The translations under genes were made by a program, and so were the position numbers. A DNA stretch of 35,024 nucleotides from an uncultured Prevotella sp. (GTDB lineage Bacteria; Bacteroidota; Bacteroidia; Bacteroidales; Bacteroidaceae): assembly GCA_958369755.1 (NCBI GenBank), contig CATXJC010000019.1, positions 1 to 35,024 of the forward strand. Direction: 5' to 3'. This document shows, in pieces, positions 8,578 through 16,417 of the stretch. Below the pieces are notes generated by a model. It was not told the origin of the DNA and made no database searches. It saw nothing but the letters and a program-made list of their open reading frames with translations. The first letter of the stretch is position 1. The number at the start of each line of letters is the position of its first letter.

Positions 8578-8602
8578 TATGCTTTTTATTCTTTACAAGT
8601 TG

Positions 8603-8610
8603 CAAAATTA
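8603..8610 (-). promoter_or_regulatory. -7 element of the exonuclease-dnaB cluster promoter
   Basis: TAATTTTG on the minus strand, matching TAnnTTTG, 26 bp before the exonuclease start. The region where -33 should lie is T-rich but has no clear TTTG. It is interleaved with the divergent ftsK promoter. Confidence 0.6.
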
Positions 8611-8633
8611 GAAAAAAAAGATGAGAAAAAGAA

Positions 8634-8663
8634 TTGTTTTCTCAATTATTTTCGCTAATTTTG
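8634..8663 (+). promoter_or_regulatory. ftsK promoter
   Basis: TTG at 8634-8636, then 19 bp, then TAATTTTG at 8656-8663. Transcription should begin near 8669. This excludes the upstream in-frame TTG at 8634 as a translation start and supports the ATG at 8691. Confidence 0.7.
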
Positions 8664-8690
8664 CAGATAAATTATTCAAAAATATATAAA

Positions 8691-11318
8691 ATGGCTAAAA
8701 AAAGAACTGAAAAAAAGACCAAAACCTTTAGCGAAGCTATTGGTTTACAGTATATTTTCAACAATACTATCACCGACTTTTTCATAGGATTAGCCTTGGT
8801 AGTCATTGCTGTGGTTATCATCATCGCTATGATCTCCTTTCTCAACACAGGAGCCAATGACCAGAGTTTGCTCGAAAATCTGAAGCCGGGCGAATGGACC
8901 AACACGGAAAAACAGTTTCAGAACTACTGCGGATCCTGGGGAGCCATTGTATCCTATTGGCTCATTGCCATCAATTTCGGATTTCCAGCCTTCATGCTCC
9001 CATTCTTTGTCATTATGGTGGGATTGCAGATGATGCATGCCTACAAGCTGAACCTGTGGAAATGGTTCTTCTGCATGATTGTGGTCATGCTATGGATGTC
9101 GGTAACCTTTGCCAAGTTCATCGCACCTATCATGCCAAGTCTCACATTCAATCCGGGCGGAAAGCACGGACTCTTTGTCGTGCAGAATCTGGAGAACATC
9201 ATGGGTCCTCCAGGACTTACTGCCATTCTTTTCTTCGTGGCGGTAGCATTCCTCACCTATCTCACCACTGAAACCATTACGGTAATCAGAAAAGCACTCA
9301 ACCCTATCGGTTATATATCAAATAAGGTGAAATTTGAGATTACTAACCATGGAAAGAACAGGAAAGATACGGAAGCTATCGACGAGGTATACGCCAGCGC
9401 AGCATATGGTCCTGACACAGAGGATGAGAAAGAAGAATATAAGGAAGAAGAACCTGCCAAAGTCATCGACCTGAATCTGGATCCGGACCAGACTTTCGCA
9501 AACCCGGAAACACCTTCTACGTCTGTTGAGCCAGAGGCAGACGGACAGGAAGCTAAAGGAGCAGAAGGTGATACAGAAAAAGATGAAACCATCGCTATAG
9601 CCAACAGCACGCAGAACGAGAATATGTCACTCATTGCACGTCAGCGCGAACTCCGTACAAAACGGGCTGAACAGGAAGCATTGGAAAAGCAAGCTGCCGA
9701 GGCTGCTGCAGCTTCTGAGCATATAGGTATGGACATCTCTGTAGCCACAGCCGACGAGAAGGCTACAGGCAACACCTTGAGCAATGCAGAAGTACTGAAT
9801 ACTCCGATTAATCCGAAGGAGCCGTTCACCAGATATAAATATCCGGTACTCAACCTTCTGAAGAAGTATGAGGATGACGGCGTATCCATCGATGAGGAAG
9901 AGCAGCGCGCCAACAAAAACCGCATCATCGAGGTGCTGGGCAACTTTGGCGTACAGATCAAAACCATCCGTGCTACGGTTGGTCCTACCATCACACTCTA
10001 CGAAATCCAGCCTGCAGAAGGCGTACGTATCTCTAAGATCAAGAATCTGGAAGATGACATCGCCTTGAGTCTGGCAGCTCTCGGCATCCGTATCATCGCT
10101 CCTATCCCAGGTAAGGGAACCATCGGTATTGAGGTACCTAACGCAAAGGCGAACATCGTTAGTATGGAAAGTACTTTAAACTCAAAGAAATTCCAAGAAA
10201 CCAAGATGGAGTTACCTATCGCTTTGGGTAAGACCATTACCAACGAAGTGTTTATGGTTGATTTGGCAAAGATTCCTCACCTGCTTGTTGCGGGTGCTAC
10301 CGGACAGGGTAAATCTGTAGGTTTGAATGCCATCATCACCTCTTTATTATACAAGAAACATCCAAATGAACTCAAACTGGTTCTCATCGACCCTAAGAAG
10401 GTGGAGTTTAGCGTCTACTCCCGTATTGCCAATAAGTTTATGGCTGCGGTTCCTGATGAGGAAGAACCTATCATAACCGATGTAACCAAGGTGGTTAGAA
10501 CCCTGAACAGTCTGTGTGTACTGATGGATAGCCGTTACGACTTGCTCAAAAAGGCAGGAGCCCGTAACATCAAAGAATACAACCAGAAGTATATCAACCA
10601 CAAGTTGAAGTTGACTGATGGACATGAGTATATGCCATACATCGTGGTGATTATAGATGAGTTCGGTGATCTGATCATGACAGCCGGCAAGGAAGTAGAA
10701 CTTCCTATTGCCCGTATCGCCCAGCTGGCACGTGCCGTGGGTATCCACATGATTATTGCCACCCAGCGTCCTACAACCAGCATCATCACGGGTAATATCA
10801 AGGCTAACTTCCCTGGCCGTATCGCCTTTAAGGTTACATCTGCCATCGACTCAAAGACCATTCTTGACCGTACAGGAGCCAACCAGCTGATTGGTCGTGG
10901 TGATATGCTCTATCTCTGCGGCAACGAACCTGTCCGTGTACAGTGCGCCTTTGTTGATACACCTGAAATCGAGCGCATCAACGAGTATATCTGCGAACAG
11001 CCTGGCCCTATCGAACCTATGGAGTTGCCAGAACCAGCTAATGATGAAGGAAGCGCAGGTGGAAGCGGCAGCATCAGTGCCCGCGAACTGGATCCGTTCT
11101 TCGAAGAAGCAGCCCATGCGATTGTTCTTTCGCAGCAGGGTTCTACCAGCATGATACAGCGCCGGTTCAGTATCGGCTATAACCGTGCAGGACGACTGAT
11201 GGACCAGATGGAAGCTGCAGGCATCGTAGGTGCAGCACAGGGCAGCAAGCCTCGTGAGGTACTGATACAGGATGAAAACCAGCTTAATAATCTGTTAATG
11301 GCACTTCGAAACTCTTAA
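8691..11318 (+). CDS. ftsK: DNA translocase FtsK/SpoIIIE
   Basis: Membrane-anchored DNA pump that clears and aligns chromosome termini at the division septum. With the start at 8691 it is 875 aa. The N-terminus is basic (MAKKRTEKKTKTF) and followed by four membrane segments (~20-180). A charged linker (~210-380) is rich in Glu, Ala and Thr. The motor follows: FtsK alpha ~390-490, Walker A AGATGQGKSVGLN near residue 533, Walker B YIVVIIDEFGDLIM, and ATQRPTTSIITG with IKANFPGRIAFKV. A C-terminal winged-helix gamma domain (~800-870, DPFFEEAAHAIVLSQQGSTS) should read the polar KOPS sequences. The longer in-frame TTG start at 8634 is rejected because it lies in the promoter. The lolA-like gene follows, a neighbourhood I recall from other Bacteroidota. 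Confidence 0.95.
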   Translation: MAKKRTEKKTKTFSEAIGLQYIFNNTITDFFIGLALVVIAVVIIIAMISFLNTGANDQSLLENLKPGEWTNTEKQFQNYCGSWGAIVSYWLIAINFGFPAFMLPFFVIMVGLQMMHAYKLNLWKWFFCMIVVMLWMSVTFAKFIAPIMPSLTFNPGGKHGLFVVQNLENIMGPPGLTAILFFVAVAFLTYLTTETITVIRKALNPIGYISNKVKFEITNHGKNRKDTEAIDEVYASAAYGPDTEDEKEEYKEEEPAKVIDLNLDPDQTFANPETPSTSVEPEADGQEAKGAEGDTEKDETIAIANSTQNENMSLIARQRELRTKRAEQEALEKQAAEAAAASEHIGMDISVATADEKATGNTLSNAEVLNTPINPKEPFTRYKYPVLNLLKKYEDDGVSIDEEEQRANKNRIIEVLGNFGVQIKTIRATVGPTITLYEIQPAEGVRISKIKNLEDDIALSLAALGIRIIAPIPGKGTIGIEVPNAKANIVSMESTLNSKKFQETKMELPIALGKTITNEVFMVDLAKIPHLLVAGATGQGKSVGLNAIITSLLYKKHPNELKLVLIDPKKVEFSVYSRIANKFMAAVPDEEEPIITDVTKVVRTLNSLCVLMDSRYDLLKKAGARNIKEYNQKYINHKLKLTDGHEYMPYIVVIIDEFGDLIMTAGKEVELPIARIAQLARAVGIHMIIATQRPTTSIITGNIKANFPGRIAFKVTSAIDSKTILDRTGANQLIGRGDMLYLCGNEPVRVQCAFVDTPEIERINEYICEQPGPIEPMELPEPANDEGSAGGSGSISARELDPFFEEAAHAIVLSQQGSTSMIQRRFSIGYNRAGRLMDQMEAAGIVGAAQGSKPREVLIQDENQLNNLLMALRNS

Positions 11319-11383
11319 TTTTAGTAAAGAACTAAGGGTATGAAAGAAGATAATATTGGAAAAGGTTAAATTATTAAACCTTG

Positions 11384-11428
11384 AAGCCGTGAAAACGTCT
11401 AAGAGAGAAAAGACGTTTTTACGGCTTT
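11384..11428 (+). terminator. Hairpin between ftsK and the lolA-like gene
   Basis: AAGCCGT (11384-11390) pairs with ACGGCTT (11421-11427), and inside it AAAACGTCT (11392-11400) pairs with AGACGTTTT (11411-11419), around a 10-base loop. It is a long stable hairpin but followed by only a short T run, so it may terminate partially or stabilise the ftsK 3' end while letting transcription reach the lolA-like gene. Confidence 0.65.
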
Positions 11429-11496
11429 ATGATAAAGTATGAAATTTTAGAAGATATAATATACAATAGAATTTTAAAAGAAAGGAAAAGATAAAA

Positions 11497-12096
11497 ATGA
11501 AAAAGATTTTAGCATTGGCTTTCGTTGCAATGATGAGCATCGGAGCCATGGCGCAGACTGCGCAACAGGTACTTGATAAGACCGCTGCCGTTATTGGCAA
11601 CAAAGGTGGAGCTAGCGCCAACTTCAAGATGAGCAGTTCTAAGTATGGATCAGCAAACGGCAGTATTGCCATCAAAGGCAACAAGTTTAATGCCCGTACC
11701 CCGCAAGCCATCGTCTGGTTCAACGGCAAGACCCAGTGGACTTATCTAAAGAAAACCAACGAGGTGAATGTCAGCAACCCTACACAGGCTCAGCAGATGT
11801 CCATGAACCCTTATACCTTTATTAATATATATAAGACTGGTTATAAGTCAACGCTCAAGACTGCAGGCAGTAACTATGTAGTACATCTCGTTGCCAATAA
11901 CCAGAAACGTTCTGTAGCCGAAATGTATATCACCATCAACAAAAAGACACATATTCCATCAGTTGTCAAGATGCGACAGGGCAATACCTGGAGTACCATC
12001 ACGGTAAGTAACTTCAGAGCCAAGAGCGTTTCTAACAGCACATTCAATTTCAACAGCAAGGAATGTCCAGGAGCAGAAGTCATCGACCTGAGATAA
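11497..12096 (+). CDS. LolA-like periplasmic lipoprotein carrier
   Basis: 199 aa with a Sec signal peptide (MKKILALAFVAMMSIGAMA, cleavage before Q). The mature domain follows the LolA/LolB half-barrel pattern: TAQQVLDKTAAVIGNKGG, SANFKM.SS, GSIAIKGNKF, IVWFNGKTQWTYLKKTNEV (the W..G.T.W.Y signature of LolA-like proteins), and VAEMYITINKKTHIPSVVKM. LolA shuttles lipoproteins from the inner membrane LolCDE complex to the outer membrane. Family members in Bacteroidota are divergent, so I call it LolA-like. It follows ftsK with 178 bp between them. No TAnnTTTG promoter is obvious directly upstream, which fits cotranscription with ftsK. Confidence 0.85.
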   Translation: MKKILALAFVAMMSIGAMAQTAQQVLDKTAAVIGNKGGASANFKMSSSKYGSANGSIAIKGNKFNARTPQAIVWFNGKTQWTYLKKTNEVNVSNPTQAQQMSMNPYTFINIYKTGYKSTLKTAGSNYVVHLVANNQKRSVAEMYITINKKTHIPSVVKMRQGNTWSTITVSNFRAKSVSNSTFNFNSKECPGAEVIDLR

Positions 12097-12134
12097 TCGC
12101 CTGAAATATCGTATAAAGTTTATTTTCAAATAAG

Positions 12135-12180
12135 ATTCCCCGCCACAACACTCCGGTAGCGTGACGGGGAATTACTTTTT
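12135..12180 (+). terminator. Terminator after the lolA-like gene
   Basis: ATTCCCCG (12135-12142) pairs with CGGGGAAT (12165-12172); a further CAC/GTG match lies inside. The downstream tract ends in TTTTT. It closes the ftsK-lolA unit before the perR promoter. Confidence 0.8.
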
Positions 12181-12308
12181 CCAAAAGGGTTTTAGTATCA
12201 ATAATTTCCAAAAGTGAATCATAGACTCTCCCTTTTTGCACAACAAATCTTAAAACAACTATGCAATTGTAAAATATTCAAAAATACTTTGGAATTTTTG
12301 CAAAAACA

Positions 12309-12340
12309 TTTGGCAGATACAAAAGAATTGCTTATCTTTG
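12309..12340 (+). promoter_or_regulatory. Promoter of the perR-like/rubrerythrin unit
   Basis: TTTG (12309-12312), 20 bp, then TATCTTTG (12333-12340), an excellent match to the Bacteroidota consensus, 28 bp before the regulator start. AT-rich sequence upstream could hold a Fur/PerR-type operator, but I cannot point to a convincing palindrome. Confidence 0.8.
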
Positions 12341-12368
12341 CATCAACAAATTATAAAAACAAGTAATT

Positions 12369-12818
12369 ATGAAGCAGACAGAAGCCTATCAAAGACTCGT
12401 GGAGAAAGGTATCCGACCATCACTCCAGCGTATTGCCATTATGGATTGGCTCATCAAGCATCCTACTCATCCAACTATCGAGGATGTGTACAAAGGATTA
12501 GCCGAGAGTATCCCAACATTGAGCAAGACAACCGTTTACAACACACTCAGAATGTTGAGTGAACACAATGCGGCTCAGATGATCACAATCGATGAACATC
12601 GCGTATGTTATGATGGAAATATTAAAAGCCACGTTCATTTCTATTGCAGAAATTGTGGCAAGGTAATTGACTTTTTCGGCGAACCAGCTCCAAAAGTGGA
12701 ACCAGGAAAGGAAATTGAAGGAAACATCGTATTGGAAGAACAGCTCTACTACAGAGGAATCTGTGCAGAATGCGCTAAAAAAGGCGTAAAATCACCTCTC
12801 ACAGAGACTGTTCACTAA
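12369..12818 (+). CDS. Fur-family transcriptional regulator, PerR-like
   Basis: 149 aa, full length for the Fur family. The N-terminal winged helix (~1-85) contains RPSLQRIAIMDWLIKH and the recognition region PTLSKTTVYNTLRMLSEH. The C-terminal dimerisation domain has HVHFYCRNCGKVIDF and GICAECAKK, two CxxC pairs that form the structural zinc site, and His residues for the regulatory metal. Fur-family proteins repress genes with Fe2+ or Mn2+ bound; PerR members lose DNA binding when peroxide oxidises metal-ligand histidines. The PerR assignment rests mainly on the next gene being rubrerythrin, 45 bp away, a classic PerR target. A Fur or Zur role cannot be excluded from sequence alone. Confidence 0.85.
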   Translation: MKQTEAYQRLVEKGIRPSLQRIAIMDWLIKHPTHPTIEDVYKGLAESIPTLSKTTVYNTLRMLSEHNAAQMITIDEHRVCYDGNIKSHVHFYCRNCGKVIDFFGEPAPKVEPGKEIEGNIVLEEQLYYRGICAECAKKGVKSPLTETVH

Positions 12819-12863
12819 TTCAAAAAACAATAATTATACAACAACATTTAAAACAAAAACATT

Positions 12864-13427
12864 ATGAAGAAAAAGTTTATTTGCACCGTTTGCGGTTACA
12901 TTTACGAAGGTACAGAAGCACCAGAGAAGTGCCCTATCTGCAAGGCTCCAGCCAGCAAGTTCAAAGAGATGGAAGATGCAGTAGATGACGATATGACATT
13001 TGCTACCGTTCACGTTCTCGGTCAGGCATATAAGGATGGCGTTAATGAAGACGTTATCAAGGGTTTGAAGGACCATTTCAATGGTGAGTGTGGCGAGGTA
13101 GGTATGTATCTTGCTATGGCACGCCAGGCAGATCGTGAAGGCTATCCTGAAATTGCAGAGGCTTACAAACGTTATGCCTATGAGGAGGCTGATCACGCTT
13201 CTCGTTTTGCAGAACTTCTCGGTGAGGTTTTGGGTGATACCAAGAGCAATCTCGAAGCTCGTATTGCTGCAGAGAAGGGTGCTTGTGAGGATAAGTTCCG
13301 CATTGCCAAGCTTGCTAAGGAGCAGGGTTCAGATGCTATCCACGATACCGTTCATGAGATGGCTAAGGATGAAGCCCGCCACTGTGCAGGTTTTGCAGGT
13401 CTCTACAAGAGATACTTCAAGGAATAG
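12864..13427 (+). CDS. rbr: Rubrerythrin with N-terminal rubredoxin domain
   Basis: 187-aa peroxidase that reduces H2O2 with electrons from rubredoxin or NAD(P)H systems, typical of anaerobes. The rubredoxin domain is at the N-terminus (FICTVCGYIYEG and CPICKAPASKF, the four iron-binding Cys), the reverse of classical rubrerythrin. The four-helix diiron domain follows with ECGEVGMYLAMARQA, YAYEEADHASRFAELLGE and EMAKDEARHCAGFAGLYKRY, giving the expected Glu and ExxH ligands. It is downstream of the PerR-like gene with no terminator between them, so the two are probably cotranscribed and derepressed by peroxide. The symbol denotes family. Confidence 0.95.
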   Translation: MKKKFICTVCGYIYEGTEAPEKCPICKAPASKFKEMEDAVDDDMTFATVHVLGQAYKDGVNEDVIKGLKDHFNGECGEVGMYLAMARQADREGYPEIAEAYKRYAYEEADHASRFAELLGEVLGDTKSNLEARIAAEKGACEDKFRIAKLAKEQGSDAIHDTVHEMAKDEARHCAGFAGLYKRYFKE

Positions 13428-13492
13428 ATTTTAAAAGACATAACTTTAAAAATTATAATACGGTTATTTAGTATTGTAAGTCAAGAAAACAG

Positions 13493-13534
13493 GAAAGCCG
13501 ATTCTTGTATAGTAATATACTTGAATCGGCTTTC
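13493..13534. terminator. Bidirectional terminator between rbr and the C69 peptidase gene
   Basis: GAAAGCCGATTC (13493-13504) is perfectly complementary to GAATCGGCTTTC (13523-13534), with an 18-base AT-rich loop. T-rich sequence follows on both strands. It lies between two convergent genes and can serve both. Confidence 0.9.
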
Positions 13535-13555
13535 TTTATGTGATGATAAATATTG

Positions 13556-15217
13556 TTACTTTGTTTCAGGAACCAGGAACTTGTCTCCTGTTTGCTTCAT
13601 AAGTTCCTTGGCATATTTCTCAGGATACCCAGGACGAACTGGGGTTGCACCTAACCCATAAGGAGTCTTCTCGAAACTGCCATCTTTTTGGGTTGGCTTG
13701 ATAATCATGTCATTATACTTCACTACCATAAACTGGAAGAGCTGTTGCCAACGCGCCAACATCTGCTGTGCCTTCTCAATACCATAATCATTGAGATACT
13801 TGACAGCAGCCTGTGGATTCTGCGCATACAGTTCCTGAGCCTTAGCCTCAACACCTGGCTGTGCAGCAAAATAGCTGTTATCCAGACTATCACGAACCTC
13901 CTTCAAGGTTGGGAACATCTGGCTGTAACGAGGATAAACCATATTGCTGGTCATATTGCAAACCCAGTAAGCATTCTTGAAACTGAAATTCACTGCATCT
14001 GCTCCCGGTGTATTATAACACTCAGGACGAACTGTAGAAGAACAGTAGATTGGTGTGAACGCTACCATATTGGCATCATCATTACCAAACCAAAGAACAC
14101 CGCCAATCTCTCTAGGCATCCATGAACGCATCTGGCTAACAAAAACAAAACCAGTCTGCTGGGTGCTGACCGGACGTTCGTTGAAGCACTGCTTTCCATC
14201 CACCTTAAACATCAATGGAGTTGGCCTGTAAGGCATCTGCCAGATACCACCTCCGATATCAGTACCATCAGCAACAGAAAGAGGTGTACCCTCATAATGG
14301 TCACGCATGCAAGCCTCAACATCAGCAACACTCACCTTCTTGTTTGGAACCACCCAGAGAGGCATATCCTTCGCATTAGGATCCTTACCCAAAGCCCAAT
14401 CAAGATAAGGACTCATATCATAGAAATGATTCAAGAGAGCCCAAGCACGAGCATCACAGAAACGACGTCCTGAGAAATCAGGCTTAGCATATGCCATTTT
14501 CCATGAGAAATCAGCATCCTTGCCCTGATACCATCCCTTACTGCGAGCAAAAGAAACGACATCCTTGGCATACATCACGTTTTTCTTATCCTTCATATTG
14601 AACTTGCCGATGCGACTCTGGTTAGCATGTGCACAAACCGCATTATCAGGAATACGGAGAGCTACCCAAACCACGCCCTTAGAGCCTGGTCCCTTGCCCA
14701 TCATCTCCATAATCCAAGCTTCGTTCGGATCACAGATGGTAAAGGTCTCGCCTTCTGAATTATAGCCGTAAGTATTGGCGAGGGTTGTCATCACTTTGAT
14801 AGCCTCACGAGCAGTCTTACTACGCTGCAGAGCAACATAGATGAGTGAACCATAGTCCATGATACCTGTAGAATCAGCCATCTCCTCACGTCCACCATAA
14901 GTAGTTTCACCGATGGTGACCTGCCATTCATTGATATTGCCAATCACATTATAAGTCTCGGCAGCCTCTGGAATCTCACCATGATATTTATTGGTATCCC
15001 AATCATAAATCTTACGCATCTCGCCCTTAGCATGCTTACCGGCAGGAAAATGACAGAGATTTTGGAACATACCATAGTCATCGGCACTATATGAACACAT
15101 CACAGATCCATCAACCGATGCTTTTTTTCCTACTATAAAGTTGGTACATGCCTCAGCCTCAGAGACACTGCCCAACATAGCCACAGCCATCAAGGCTGAA
15201 GCGAAAATCTTATTCAT
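13556..15217 (-). CDS. Exported C69-family dipeptidase
   Basis: 553 aa, peptidase family C69 (PepD-like, N-terminal nucleophile hydrolase). A signal-like segment at residues 1-23 (hydrophobic, ending EAEA) is followed directly by Cys24 in CTNFIVGKKASVDGS. In this family processing exposes that Cys as catalytic nucleophile. Supporting blocks are GNINEWQVTIGETTYGGRE, the Tyr-Gly-Ser-Leu region, and ICDPNEAWIMEMMG, typical of C69. The enzyme probably cleaves dipeptides or other amide bonds in the periplasm. It starts 90 bp after nadC with no clear terminator between, so it may be transcribed from the ileS-nadC unit. No clean TAnnTTTG was found immediately upstream, only a near match (TAAACTTTG, one base too long) at 15242-15250. 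Confidence 0.9.
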   Translation of the reverse strand: MNKIFASALMAVAMLGSVSEAEACTNFIVGKKASVDGSVMCSYSADDYGMFQNLCHFPAGKHAKGEMRKIYDWDTNKYHGEIPEAAETYNVIGNINEWQVTIGETTYGGREEMADSTGIMDYGSLIYVALQRSKTAREAIKVMTTLANTYGYNSEGETFTICDPNEAWIMEMMGKGPGSKGVVWVALRIPDNAVCAHANQSRIGKFNMKDKKNVMYAKDVVSFARSKGWYQGKDADFSWKMAYAKPDFSGRRFCDARAWALLNHFYDMSPYLDWALGKDPNAKDMPLWVVPNKKVSVADVEACMRDHYEGTPLSVADGTDIGGGIWQMPYRPTPLMFKVDGKQCFNERPVSTQQTGFVFVSQMRSWMPREIGGVLWFGNDDANMVAFTPIYCSSTVRPECYNTPGADAVNFSFKNAYWVCNMTSNMVYPRYSQMFPTLKEVRDSLDNSYFAAQPGVEAKAQELYAQNPQAAVKYLNDYGIEKAQQMLARWQQLFQFMVVKYNDMIIKPTQKDGSFEKTPYGLGATPVRPGYPEKYAKELMKQTGDKFLVPETK

Positions 15218-15277
15218 AAAATATACCTTAATTTATATATACAAAGTTTATATATACAAAAAGAGAAGAGCATTTGA

Positions 15278-15307
15278 ATTCTTCACTCTTCCCTCTTCAT
15301 TCTTCAC
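15278..15307. repeat. Short imperfect repeats between nadC and the C69 gene
   Basis: ATTCTTCAC occurs at 15278-15286 and 15299-15307, separated by CTCTTC-like units. Just to the left, TTTATATATACAAA occurs twice within about 30 bp. No hairpin terminator is evident. Confidence 0.6.
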
Positions 15308-16159
15308 TTATTCGCAAGCCTTGAAACTCATATCCAAGCCCTTCACACTATGTGTCAAGGCACCAACTGAGATGAAATCAACTCCCTGCTCTGCATAATC
15401 GCGGATGGTATCGTAAGTGATACCGCCAGAAGACTCAGTCTCATACTTACCTGCGATGATGTCTACTGCCTTCTTAGTATCAGGCACAGAGAAGTTATCG
15501 AGCATGATACGATTTACACCACCATGCTTCAATACCTGGTCAAGTTCATCGAAACTGCGAACCTCGATTTCAATCTTCAGGTCGAGGCCCTTCTCCTTCA
15601 GATAAGCATGGCAACGGTCGATAGCATTGTCGATGCCACCGGCGAAATCGATATGGTTATCTTTCAAGAGAATCATATCAAAAAGACCAATGCGATGGTT
15701 CATACCACCACCAATCTTCACAGCCTGCTTCTCCAACATGCGAAGACCTGGAGTTGTCTTACGGGTATCAAGGATATGAGTCTTTGTACCCTCAAGACGC
15801 TTTACATACTTAGCAGTCATGGTAGCAATGCCACTCATACGCTGCATGATATTGAGCATCAAACGCTCTGTCTGGAGCAAAGAACGGGTCTTACCCTCTA
15901 CAACCATTGCAATGTCACCCTTCTTAACATGGGTTCCATCCTGAAGCAACACTTCTACCTTCATGGTAGGATCGAAACGGGCAAATACCTTCTTTGCCAT
16001 TTCAACACCAGCCAACACGCCATCTTCCTTGATAAGCAAGTGGCTCTTACCCATGGCGTCTTCTGGGATACAACACAAAGTTGTGTGGTCGCCATCACCG
16101 ATATCCTCAGCAAATGCCAAGTCTATCAACTTGTCTTCTAATTGATCTACGCTTAACAT
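15308..16159 (-). CDS. nadC: Nicotinate-nucleotide pyrophosphorylase (carboxylating)
   Basis: Quinolinate phosphoribosyltransferase, converting quinolinate and PRPP to nicotinate mononucleotide, CO2 and PPi in de novo NAD synthesis. 283 aa, usual length. The N-terminal domain opens with LAFAEDIGDGDHTT. The barrel has LMLNIMQRMSGIAT, HILDTRKTTPGLRMLEKQAV, GGGMNHRIGLFDMILLKDNH, EIEVRSFDE, RIMLDNFS and SSGGI, covering the Arg, His, Lys, Glu and Asp residues that bind quinolinate and the phosphoribosyl group. It ends ISVGALTHSVKGLDMSFKA. It starts 17 bp after the small ORF. The last NAD step, nadE, is encoded about 6 kb away on the same strand in a separate unit. Confidence 0.97.
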   Translation of the reverse strand: MLSVDQLEDKLIDLAFAEDIGDGDHTTLCCIPEDAMGKSHLLIKEDGVLAGVEMAKKVFARFDPTMKVEVLLQDGTHVKKGDIAMVVEGKTRSLLQTERLMLNIMQRMSGIATMTAKYVKRLEGTKTHILDTRKTTPGLRMLEKQAVKIGGGMNHRIGLFDMILLKDNHIDFAGGIDNAIDRCHAYLKEKGLDLKIEIEVRSFDELDQVLKHGGVNRIMLDNFSVPDTKKAVDIIAGKYETESSGGITYDTIRDYAEQGVDFISVGALTHSVKGLDMSFKACE

Positions 16160-16176
16160 ATTATTAATGTTTATGT

Positions 16177-16401
16177 TTAATGTTTATTGATTACTTTTCC
16201 GTTCCACAGGGCACGGAGGATGCCTTCCTCATCGCGTTCCACCCGGATTTCGCCGCCTAACCATTCGGTCATCGGCAACTCCTCGCTAAACTCGAAGTAG
16301 TTCACCACCCTGCCCTCTAGTATTTCTACCACAGCCTGCTGCAATATCGAGCCATCCGGCAATATCACCTGATGGGCTCCGCATCTTCTCATTTCTGCCA
16401 T
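16177..16401 (-). CDS. Small conserved-looking protein of unknown function
   Basis: 74 aa, not assigned to a family. The first half (HQVILPDGSILQQAVVEILEGRVVNY) has the hydrophobic alternation of a small beta-rich domain. The second is rich in Glu and Trp (ELPMTEWLGGEIRVERDEEG, LWNGKVI). There is no signal peptide or membrane segment. The tight placement, 16 bp after the DUF4296 gene and 17 bp before nadC in the same direction, supports a real gene in the operon. The pattern PDG...GRV..Y..F....P.TEWLGG faintly recalls the start of dihydroorotase/amidohydrolase-type proteins, but it is too short to act as one. Confidence 0.7.
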   Translation of the reverse strand: MAEMRRCGAHQVILPDGSILQQAVVEILEGRVVNYFEFSEELPMTEWLGGEIRVERDEEGILRALWNGKVINKH

Positions 16402-16417
16402 ATCTTAAACATCCAGA

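Noticed and set aside
8634..8690. Longer FtsK start at the TTG at 8634
   Set aside because: It lies within the -33 element of the promoter and upstream of the predicted transcription start; ATG at 8691 opens with a typical basic N-terminus.
12241..12332. Possible PerR operator upstream of the regulator
   Set aside because: The region is AT-rich and several weak palindromes can be drawn; none stands out enough to call by eye.
15242..15250. Promoter for the C69 peptidase gene
   Set aside because: TAAACTTTG has one base too many for TAnnTTTG and lacks a properly spaced -33 element; the gene may be read through from nadC.
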